NCBI GenBank assembly: GCA_948470475.1
Contig: OX419339.1
Span: forward strand, 21,416,282-21,480,281
Length of the DNA: 64,000 nt
Source: Galaxea fascicularis
Taxonomy: Eukaryota; Cnidaria; Anthozoa; Scleractinia; Euphylliidae
Direction of reading: 5' to 3'
The notes under the pieces: generated by a model
The model's database searches: none
The model's input: the letters and a program-made list of their open reading frames with translations, nothing else
What the model was told of the DNA's origin: nothing
Shown here: positions 24,525 to 36,500 of the stretch, one piece after another
Layout of the letters: each line of letters starts with the position of its first letter
Position numbering within the stretch: the first letter of the stretch is position 1
Made by a program: the position numbers and the translations under genes

Positions 24525-27500
24525 ATGGCGACGGAGACAAACACAAATGCTATCGCTGATTTTGATATAGATGAGGTTATAGATTGGGACAAGCACGATA
24601 TTCCTTCAAAGGTCTGTTGGGTGTACTCTTAGGTAACGTTACCGTTAGGGAAACGAATGATTTCCCTCGGAATAAACCGGATAGACTCAACCAAAGTTAA
24701 GCGCCCCCGACACAGACCTGGATGTGTGTTGAGTTACATCAAAGCCCCAAGGAATCCCGAAAAGTGGCCGCGTTTATCGCAAGAACAGGTCTTCGATAGC
24801 CTGTTTTGATATAACTATACCAAATGGGGTAACTTCGAGTATTGCGGTTTCGAATTATCGAGTTATTCTTGAATGCAAACTGTAATGAGCTCGTGACTGA
24901 TCTTTTTGCGAGCGGGATTCCAGCTTCAATTCCAAGTTTGGTTTCCGTAGCGGCATAGACCACGAACAACAAAGTGAAGAGGGAGTCGTCTTAAGTCACA
25001 TTCAATCGAAAATTATGAAAGAGCAGCTCCAGTTCACGATGCGGGTTAAAAAAATTTTAATGTGTTGTTAGCGGGCGCAATGCTTTCACGCCGAACACTA
25101 TTCGCGACAGGAAGAGAGGGAGAGCTTTCGTTGTTTGTTACGTCGTAAATCATTCTTAATTATAACTTTTGTGTGATGAAAGAGTATTTCGTTGTAGTTT
25201 AAATCAAATACTGTAAAGCGGGCGGAAATATCATTTATTCTCAGGCTTAGATACGTATTGAAGAATGAAGAAAGTGGAATGAATTATTCATGGTCCAACC
25301 TTTGCGTACGTTTAGTATTAAGCGTAATTCATGAGGGTACGCAATCATTCGAGGCTGCATAAATTCGCCTTTTTTCTTTTTTTCTCTGTTTGGTAAATAG
25401 AGATTTCATAAAAAGAAGACATTTTAAACAATTTGGTATTTTTTCCCGCGTGCTAGTCCACATTTCTCAAAATTAAATTAGAATGTTATGCGTAGTTCTT
25501 CGTGGACGGTTCTCTTTGTTATGAACGTCATCGACAAGATTTCTTTACAACTGTGCAAGTCAGTAATAATAAATTAGCATTCTCAAACTCATTTTATCTG
25601 GATTACATTACGTCGTGTCTCTGCGGTGATAAACTTTCTTATTGCTTTCACAGTGGAATCGCTTGAGTTGCTTTTTTTTTTTTAACATGATTGAATACTT
25701 ACCAACGTTAGTGGATAATACAAAAATCTTTTGGTGTTTATGTGCCTTGAGTGTTGTTTGAAGTATTTATTGGAGCTGCTTTCCTTGAAAATCCAGGCAA
25801 CTTACTTGGCCCAAAAATTAAGCTCTTTTTGCAGGTTTCACTAACAGAGATGTGATGCTTAACTGTATTGTTCATTCACATTTTCTCCCTTTCTTTAATT
25901 AAGCAACAGGGACTGAGTTTGTACCTTTCTTTTAACTCTTATCATTAGGACATCGAGTTTGACCCACTTCACAGTTTGAATGTGCAAGCATCCAATGTTG
26001 TATCAACAACTTCACAAGCATCATCAAGTGGCAATCTGACAAGTGGTGGGAGAGATGGCTTGGGTCTTGGTAACCAGCTACTGGCTCCACCTCACAGAGA
26101 GCCTGGGGCAGCCATAGTTGGTATGCCGCAGGTATGGTTTTGCAATGATATGTGTATACTTTTGTTTCTCATATATCTATAGCAGGTTTTGTTTACTCCC
26201 CTAAAAGAGAAACTAAATAATAATTTAAGCACATTATCAGTGATTTCCCCTGACAGATTTAAACTTAATCAAAGGTGCTACTGAAACTTGAGTATTTTGT
26301 GCTCTCTTGGGCTACCAGGCAGAGACTCCTAGCAGATGAGGACTGATTATACAGCCCAAGATTTTTCCATGTAAATCACATTCAGTAATCCAATGCAACT
26401 GAATGGCCAAGCACCTTCCAATATTAAAAATTACCTCCAGGGTATAGTGACCCGTTATTAGGGTGAATATGCTCTTTTCATTATTTTGTACTTAACATAA
26501 GCATACCAGTGCTCGAAACAACAGTCGGACATCTGACATTGTCTGATCAAATTTTGAAAATGTCCAGCCAGTTGCACACTGTGATCAGACATGATGTTTA
26601 AGTGTTCAAAATCCCTTATTGAATTATGTTATGCTAATTAATGTCTGGTCAAATTGGTAAAATGTCCGACCAAAAGGAAGATTTGAAAGGACAAATGTCC
26701 TGTTATGGAAAAAAAATTATTTCCAGCACTGCATACCATTACAAGCCGAGTGGAGGAAAGTTCCTGGAAAGTGCAAGTCCCCCTTTCCCCGATGACGGGA
26801 ACATTCAGAGATTGAGTTCTGTTATCCTGAAGAGGATGAACAAGCCAAAATTTAACTTCCCGTGCAATACAGCTCTTTTCAGATTTTAATTTTTGTTTTC
26901 ATAGAAGGCCTTAAGGTAAATAACTTATCAACTTTGTCTGTTCTTGGTCATTACAGTGAATTGTCAGACCTCAGCCATGGTATTCAATGCCTCAGTCTAA
27001 GGTTTCCCTGTAATGACCTCACTCTTGGTTGCTAAGGAGTCCATAAAATTGTAAATGGTTTGTACCTAGGAGTCATGTCATATCTAAGTGAAGTTAGATT
27101 GTCTGGTTGAGTATTGTCCCGTAAAGGACTGTTTGTAATGACATTGGCTGATATTACAGCAATATTAACCTTAAGAAAGTCATCATCAGAGTCAAGTGAT
27201 AATGATGATGACTTCCACTTAGGTTGTCAAAATGCCAGTCACTTTATGTCGCTTAGTTAAAATAATCTTAATGATAGTTTTGGATTATAAAATGTGGTTT
27301 TATCCTTAGCTTTAAAAGAATTGAAATAACGTTAATGTTAAGTTGATGTCATTTATTTTTAATTTTGGGCATGCTATCTAAACTCACTGTTATGGCAACT
27401 TTTATGCACCCTGTTGTAAAAGTAGTGTTCATTTTATCTTTTTCTCTTGTTCACAGGTTCCGCAGTCATCTGCTATAAACCCTGTCTTTCCTGATCCTAA

Positions 27501-30500
27501 CTCACTGATTCATGATATACGACAGGAATATCTTCATGCGCAAAATCTCACAGCACGTTCTAGGACACCACCAACTCCAACTTTTCCATCTGAAAACTTT
27601 GATTTGCCTCCAATCACTCCACCTGGATCAATACATTCATCATTTCCTGCTGGACAGCAACCTCTGAGGATGGCTTTGATGGCAAACCTTAATAGACCTG
27701 CCACTGTCCAGTCACAGTTGTCTTCATTTGTTCCACCAAACCTGCCCCCTACAATGAGCAGTGTCAGCATGAGTCAGCAGTTACCCCCTGTGGTGAGTGA
27801 GCCACTTGTGGAAGGCTCCAACATTGAGGAACTTATTGATGAAATCGTTGAGCGAGATATGCCACAAGGTGTCAGTGAACCTATTGTTTTTACACCTCAT
27901 GTTTCTCAGCAGCCAAATCCTGGTTCAGCTCATTTACAGATTGCGGCAAATGCTTTACACAAAGGAATTTCTCCGTCGTCTGTTTCAGCGGGAAGTCCAG
28001 GTCAGCTAAATATTGCTCCAACAAATGCCACTGGGAAATCACAGTTGCCTTTGGGGGTTGTGATGGGAGGAAGTCCTCTAAATGCCCCATCTAGTCCGGG
28101 AAGCCCGTTGGCACCATCAAGAAGTCCAAGTCCAAAGGTAAAACAAACAAACAACGCAGTAGCAGCTACAATACGCTCGGCAAACCAAGCCATGAGGCTC
28201 ACACAGCCTGGCTCTCCCCTACAGAATGCTCCACAAGCCTCTGTGAAAAATGCCAGGGCTTTTCCAGCTAAGACCTCACAGGGTTTAAGTAATTCACAAA
28301 TGCTGCAAATGGCAGTTCCCTCTGCTGTGGCCTCTGCTAAGAGCCAACTTGGAACCACTCAACTTCATAGTTTTCAAGTGAAAAGCAGTGTGGAAACAGC
28401 AAGTGTCAAACCCCAGAGTCCAAGAGAAATTGTAGCTTCATCTTCTGTTCAACCAAGTGTTCCTCAGATTCAAGGACAAAATATCTCCTGTACCAGTGTG
28501 TCTCCACCCAAAGTTCATCAAGGAAGCAGTATTGATGCAATGTCAGTCCCATCTTCTGTTAAACCGATTCAAGCTATCCCACTACAATCTGTAACTTCCA
28601 GTCGTGAGCTACTAGATCAACTTGTGAAAGCTATGGGACATCCAAATTTAAAGCCACAAGGTTCAACAGCAAACATTCAGACTGGCCAACCCCTTATTTG
28701 TTATGTTGTCCCACAGAATTCAACGTCAGGAGTGCAAAATTCGCAAACAAAATCCTCCACTCCGCTTTCATCGTCAAGTCAGCCTGTTAAAATGTTTCTG
28801 GTTAATGCTAATTCTTCAGTAAAACTTCCAGCTACTATAAATACCCAACTTGGCCAAACATCCACCACCGCTAACATTAGCTTAAACTGCAAGCCAGCAT
28901 TATCTTCCTCTCAGTTAGCTGAGACTAAAAGTGCATTAGACTCAACCTTGAGTGCAAGGTTAAGCAATGATCTAACAGGAGCTGAACCTAGGAACTTGTC
29001 AGCTGTGAGTGGAATTAAGAGTGGCACAATGATCATGAGAAACAATACTATGCTCTCTGAACAACTAACTGCAACAGTGACTAATAATCAGGTACCAATG
29101 TCTATACCATCACCAGTACAACCAGCATCACCCAGATTCTTTGTCAACAATCCAAGCAGTAAACAGAATTCAGTTTCTCTGGGATCTGCCAAGTCAAACA
29201 CTGTACCTTTACTACAGACCCCTTTGTCATCTGGCAGCAATGTTGTGCAAATAACTTTTGTCAATGAGGCAACAGCTATCAGTAAGGTAGTTGCTGCTGC
29301 TCCTTCATCCACAGTTTCATCATCATCATTATCTTCTGGTGGAAGCCAAAGCCTTCTTGCAGCATCCCAGTCATCTGTGATGATGCCATCACCATCAACA
29401 TCACCATTATCATCACATATGATAGCACCTACTGTTGAACCAACTACTCCCAGTGACCAGCAAGATAGTGATGAGGATGATGATGATAGTAAGCCCCTAT
29501 CTCAAGTGGCAGAAAATCTAAAGAAAGTTGGTAACACTGATGATGTCAAGAAAAAGAAGAGGAAAAAGAAAGATAAAGAGAAAGGAACTAAAAGAAAGCG
29601 AAAAGGGAAAGATGGTGATGTTCTAAACAAGTGAGTATGACCTGTTATGTAGTTATTGTAGTAGGCCTTAACTGGGAGTATATTCATTGTCTCTGATTGG
29701 TTCTTTTATACACCAGGCACATTCAAAGCTATGGATAATAAATTATTTGTTATTGTTGGGTCTGTAGTTATGGCAGTTTATTATCATTTGTCCATCCTAT
29801 ACCTGCCTACAGTTGTAAGTGGCAGAAGTGATCTTCAAGATTAACAATCAGTTTTCCTTCTTGGACTTAAGCTTGCACACCAGCAATACAAGTTGTCCAC
29901 GGTTTGGAAGAGTTAACCTTGCTTGGTTGAGCTTCTACAGGTGCATTTTGTTTGCACTTGAGTGATGCACATCCATCTTCTGGTTCATAAGTGACCCAGC
30001 TTTTCTTTAAAGAAAGAAATCACTTTCTATGAATGAATGAATGAATGAAATCTTTACTGATAAATTAAACCAAACACGTGCAGACATAAAAAAGCTGCCT
30101 GATTTGTACTTTATCATCTTAGTTATCTGTATGAAGGTACTAAAATAGGTTCATGCTTAGCGGATGAACAAATGAACAGCTGCCTTACAATCTCCGCTGT
30201 TGACTGTAATAGTACTAGTAATTGCAGATCAGACTGATGTACTAGGGTATATGTACAAAAAACCAATGAACCCTGTAATCTCCCCTGATAACTGGAATAA
30301 TACTAGTACTAGCGTAGTAAGTGCCTCAATAATTGAATATCACCAACAGTTACGTACTTAATTGTATCTAACAAAATTCTCAATTCTGATTGGTTCTGCA
30401 CGCGCCTATTTGTCGCGTAGTTGGCGCGTGATCACGTGGGTGTCCAATTACAGGTATCCAGTTTTAACTTTTTGTAATTGGATACCTGTTATTAGACACC

Positions 30501-33500
30501 TATGCCATTCATGTGTCAATTACGTGCACTTTAATGGCCTCCTTCATAATGTTTTCTTACTGTTTGTAAGACTGTTGGAACATACCATTGACTTTTTCAG
30601 TCACAGGAGGTTCTCAAAATCTTCTTAATCTCGAAATTTGTTATTGATACGATTAATTAGTAATTGGACCTTGTGTCGTACAATTCAGGGAGTAATCGTG
30701 CTGGTAATTTCAAATCAGACTCGCGCTGCGTGCTCATCCAATTTTGAAATCACTCGCCTGATTAATCCTTGTATTGTACTCCACTTGGTCCAATTACTAT
30801 TACTAATCGTATCTATAACAAAATTCTTGATTCTGATTGGTTCTGTGCGCGCCTATTTGTCGCGTAATTGGCACGCAATCACGTGGGTGTCCAATTACAG
30901 GTATCCAGTTTCAACTTTTTGTAATTGGATACCTGTAATTGGACACCTACACCACTCATGTGTCAATTATGTGCACTTTAATGGCTTCCTTCATAACATT
31001 TTCTTACCGTTTGTAAGACTGTTGGAACACACCACTGACTTTTTCACTCAAAGGAGGTTCTCAAAATCTTCTTAATCTCAAAATCTGTTATTGATATGAT
31101 TAATTAGTAATTGGACCTTGTGTCGTACAATTCAGGGAGTAATTGTGCTGGTAATTTCAAACTGGATTCGCGCTGCGTGCTCATCCAATTTTGAAATTAC
31201 TCGCCCTACTACTCCCTGAATTGTACTCCACTCTGTCCAATTACTATTACTAATAGCACATGAACTACCAATGAACAAATGCTTGTAATCGCCCCTGTTG
31301 ACCAGAATAATACTAGTACTAGTGTACTAAGCACCTCAACAATCAAACACCACTGACATCCTTGCATACTTACCTGGGAAGATTTTTTTGCAATCAAAAC
31401 AAAATGGGTGCATGTAAGATTTTTGCCCACAGGTGAATCTGGGCAGGCAGCTACACTGAAGTTTACTTTCATTTTCCTAGTAATAGTCGTGGTTGTTGTT
31501 TCTTTATACAGTTACACCCTTTCCATGTATCTTGGTCATTATCATGTACAACAGGTCTCTTGTTAGATTTAAGGAATAAAGGAATAAAATTATCACCAAT
31601 CAAATTATGAATTTTCATGAACCAATACCGTCATTATTATATCATATATAATGTATCTGTGATAAGTGGAAAACCCCCAATATTGTTACCTTTGGGAAAG
31701 TTCATTTTCTAGACATTGAGAAAGGGAACCTTTGTGTTCATTTTTGTACTGTATCACCATAATCTATTTTGTGAAATTAAAATTCATCTTGAACATCTTT
31801 GAGTTTCGCTTAGTAAATATATGTTGCAGTTTGCATTAAGTTCAAACAATCCACGGATGCCAGTATGAGCATATTGTTTTAATGAAAACCTGATAGAAAA
31901 TCTGTGTACTTCAAACTCCTTTTAATCAACTTAGTTGTGTTCATTGATAGTTGTTTTCTTTTTCCAGTTGTAAGTTGGTAGCTGATTTAACCTGTGTCAT
32001 TTTGAAGAATGAAATGATGCGTCTGTTCAATTTTAGGCCTCTAACAGCTTATGAGCTTTTCTTCAAGGAAACCCAAGCAGCTGTGCGTACAAAAAATCCA
32101 CTGGTAAGAACAAAAAATAGTGAGGCAAGCATAAACAAAAAAGAGAGTTGGAGTTGAGCAGAAATTCCTGCTGTATTCCTTGTTAAATAAGTTGCATGTT
32201 TAATCTTAATTGGGTGATTCCAGAAAGGATCCATACCCTACCACAGCATGCATCTCAGAATTCCAAAGGTGAGGGGAAGGGGTGGGGGGAGTCCAAATGT
32301 CTTGAAAGCATCGCAAGTGGAAACTTGGGCCAGTCTCTTGCTGGCAATTGGAATGCCTGTTGATTTTGAAGTCCAGGATGCCATGTTTTAGAAAAAAATT
32401 GACCCATTCTCACTTTAATCACATTAACGATGTCCAAACACAAAATAACAACTGTAATATTTTGAGATATTGTTATCCATACTTACTGTACTAAGTTGAG
32501 GGCATTGGATGGGTGAAAATATATTCCCATGTTTGGCTGTCTCAAATTTTAATTTTATAGCTTTCATATATGATGCAACACCAAGCTATGAGTTATCGCA
32601 AGCAAACTGTGCGCTCTCTTAACCTAACGATCCTTTCTGCTTGTCAACTCGTCTGTGATGGCCCAAACAGAAATGAAGTATTGAAAGCACAGTCAAGGCT
32701 GTTCAGCATTGTATTAAAAACAGATATGTGCATGCTAATTCTACAACCTGAAAACAGCGAAAAGCACTAACTAAAAGCTACCCTGCGAGTAGTTGATTTC
32801 TTTATGCTCTACTGTGAGCAAACATTTGTTTCTTTGAGTGAACGGGCATCCAACGCCACAGATGACTAAATTAATTTTGAACTGGTAAAACGAGTTAGTA
32901 AAGTTGTTTTGGCACTTGCGCGTGCATTCAACTTTGTAAGCATGTTGCATAGAGATCAAAACAGTGGCGTCCAAGGTGACAAATTCGTCCCCAACCGAGT
33001 TTAGGGTCATGGAGCTTTGAGTACCATTCTTGAGGGATTAAAATCTCTAGGAATATCAAAGCCAAGACAAGACTGTTCTATTTTCGATAGCAAGGGAGGG
33101 GTCCATATGAAGATGCCTTCTGTGGTAGGGTATGGATATTTTCTGGAACAGCCATTATCAATCAAAACCAATCCTCAGTTTAAAGTGTTCATCTATATAT
33201 CTATGTGGAAACTGAAAAATGGTATGAAACAGGTAAAAGGTGGTACGGTACAATATTAGGAAACACTCAATTTTGCCTGTGCCATTCTGAGTGCATGATC
33301 CATACTTTTTAGTTGTCATGACAACTTCTCTTGAATTCATTACTTTTAGTTGTCACGACAACTGCTCTTGAGTCTCTCAGGGCTCTCAAAGAGCTGCAAT
33401 ATTCTGCTGTTAACCAAGTATGACAGGGACATTTTTTTTTAATGTGTAAAAGACAATGAATTTGTTTACTGATTCAGAATGTTTTATAGGCACAGTTTGA

Positions 33501-36500
33501 AAATATCAAGAAAATTGTGGACCAGATGTGGGAAACCTCGAGTGAAAGCCTAAAAAAGGTGTCTAATATTGATTATATAATATAACTTTACATTTTTTTC
33601 TATGGAATTTTCTTATTGTTGACTACATGTAAGACATTGTAAATAGCAGATTTTCTACATGAAAAATTCAACCAATCAAGTTACCAAGGCCAAGTGATTT
33701 GTGTTATGTTAGTAGATGGTATAATACTCTAACCTTCAATCGGCGCCAAAATTGTTGACACATTCACCTTTTTAACCCCCTATTTCGTCACTGTGATCCC
33801 TCTTTGCCCCCCTCACCTGTCCTTTCAGTCCCCCTTCCCCCCAAACAATGTTGTGCAGCAATTGCTATGATCTGGAGGTACAAATAAGCAACACTGGATG
33901 GGGGAGCGGGGTATTTTTCACAGTTGATTGCGCGATAGAAAGAGTGGTGTCATTTAGTGCACTAAAACTACTATAGAAACACAATGTGTCAACTAATTAT
34001 GTCGCTGATTGTTGATCTGATTGGTGAATGGAGTTGTGATTGTCTGTCAGTTAAGCCGCATTGGGATTGACTGAACAATGATTGGTGCATTTTGATCTGT
34101 CTCAGTTAAATGTGTTACTCAAGTGTCAAATGTGTGCATCATGTGTACTGTTATTTTAGTAAAATTAGTTGCTTTGTTTGTTGTTGATGTGGTTGACAAG
34201 TCATTAATTTTGTCAGGTGTGGGAAGGTGTTGGCAATGGTTTACTGGTGTGTGTTGTGAAACTGACTTTCTAGTGTGATCTGTTGGCAGTAGTTAGTACT
34301 GTAGGTGACAGATTCAGTGGAGTTGCAGCAAAAACTCTGTGGTTCATCTGTAAATGGTGTTCACTAAGCAGTATTATAATAATGTTGTTGTCACTATTTT
34401 CATGGCTCTTTTGTGTTCAGTCAGTCTTACCTTCAAATTTCTGCCAGTTTCACCGATAAAGTGGCCTGTCAGTTGTAGTATTTGACCTTGTAAACTTCTC
34501 CTTGCCTGTCCTTTGGTTTGTCTTTTTCTGTTTGTCAATAGCTGTTAAGTAGTTGATGGGTCTGTGAACAACATAGATCTTGTGACACTTAAAAAAACTC
34601 AGAAATTGTGACTGATGAAATTATTGGGGTGCCACTGCTGGTGTTAATACTTCAAGATATAACCCTACAAGAGTTAAATGTCAAACTTCTAATTTCGTAA
34701 GTGTGTGCATACATACAATGTGTACACACAGGCATGTCAAAAGGCATCCCAGATGCTGACTTTGCCTATTACAACCCTGACGTGTGTGTCAGAGTTAACA
34801 ACCCCTTAATCCTTTCAGGGTTACCAAGACAAGGCACAGCAACAAGAAAATCAGTACCAAGCTAAGATGCTCTCACTGCAGGTATGCTGACAGTCTCATT
34901 GATTAAGTAACGATTCACACAAGAACTATAGGAAACCCTATTTTTCTGCGGCAATGGCAATTTCCCCACGTAGGATATCGTTGATTTTAGGAAGAAAGCT
35001 GGAACTCTTGAATGTTACCTAAATTTCTTTGTAGAACTAGACTAAATGTACTTGGTTCAAATAAAATTTAGGAAATTTTTGTGCCTAACCAATCATAACT
35101 GCTAAACACAATAGCCTCTAATTTTGATGATTTGATGAAGTTCCCCCCACACAATTTCTTTTAAAAATTCGATGTGGTGCAACGGCAGCACAGGTTATCT
35201 GAATCTTCAATTAATACTTAGTAAATGTGCCTTTAACCCTAACTTTTAACCATTTTTTGAGTTTTGACCAATGAGATTGCTAGATTAAACAATGAAAAAA
35301 GTCAACATTCCATCGTGCATTGCCGTTTAGCGCTATAGTTCTTATGCGAATCATTACTTAAGTGATTATTATTATTTAATTAATTTCAACATCTACTTTT
35401 AGTGTTAAGGTGGCTCAAAATGATTTCCTTATTTATCAGTTGATGGATCAATACTACCACAATAGTAGTTCATTTGTTTCCTTGAAAATGGTATCACAAA
35501 AACAACCAAATATAATTATTTTTCAACAAGTTGCAATCATTGTTTGACATATACTATACCAACATTACAGCCTCCTAAAAACAACGTTAAGATTACCATA
35601 TACCTTCAGGGGTGTCTTGTGGCCAAGTGATGTAGCACATCCGGTTTAAATGTAAATACCTAAACCCCAGTATCAAATTAAAGCTTATAGAGCTGGCAAT
35701 CAAACTTTTCCAAGAATTTTGAAAATAAAATGAATTGTTGAATTTTTCTAAATGTGAGCATCTAAATCACCTTGCGTTTTGCCGTACTCAATTACAGTGA
35801 AAAGCTATAGAACATTTTTGAAATAGTGTTACAAAAAATATGAAGCAAGCGTGCAAAAATTACTCTCGGAGAAATAAGATGTTAAGCTAGCCACTGTCAA
35901 ATTTTGAGGGCAAGCAAACAAATTCCCTTTGAGTTTTAGCTCTTCAGAGTGTCCCCTTCAAGTTAAAATGTTGATTCAAAAAAACGTATGTGCGCTAAGA
36001 ATGTCAATCAAAAGTGTAATTTTTACTTCCAGTTTAAAGGTAAAACTGCCATTTCTTCATCAATATTCAGTCTTTTTCAATTTTTTTTTTATACATCAGA
36101 GATCACATATCCATCATTACTTTAAGCCAAAAGTCCAGATTTGAAGAAAATTGCCAATCTTAAGGTATAGGGAACCTCAATTTTAGATTTACATGCCTGT
36201 AACTAAAAAAAGGACTTCGGTGACCCCTGTTTTTCTTAATGAACAATAATTGCAATTAACATATCAAAATTCATACTTCTGCAAAGTTAAAATTATCTGT
36301 ACTGTAGGTTCAGAGCCACCTTAAGTTTTCAATAATTTAAGGGGCTCTGAACTTACAGAATCTATAGAACCTACAGGCAGTTTTCCCAAACCACAATGCA
36401 CACTTTGAACATAACCAGAACAGGTCTAGTCAACCTCTTAAGGGCAGCTAGCAAACGTCAACTCTTTCAACATAATGGTGCTTTATACAAACAGACAGGT

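Noticed and set aside
24016..24546. Minus-strand open frame of 176 residues overlapping the first TOX exon
   Set aside because: It has no recognisable domain and lies antisense to the TOX promoter and 5' UTR. It is probably chance.
28002..28358. Minus-strand open frame opposite the large TOX exon
   Set aside because: Shadow of the real coding strand. It has no motif and no splice context.
31969..32036. Upstream acceptor that would extend the first HMG exon of TOX
   Set aside because: The added residues are not part of an HMG box. The acceptor at 32036 gives NKPLTAYELFF directly after the basic stretch, as in the family.
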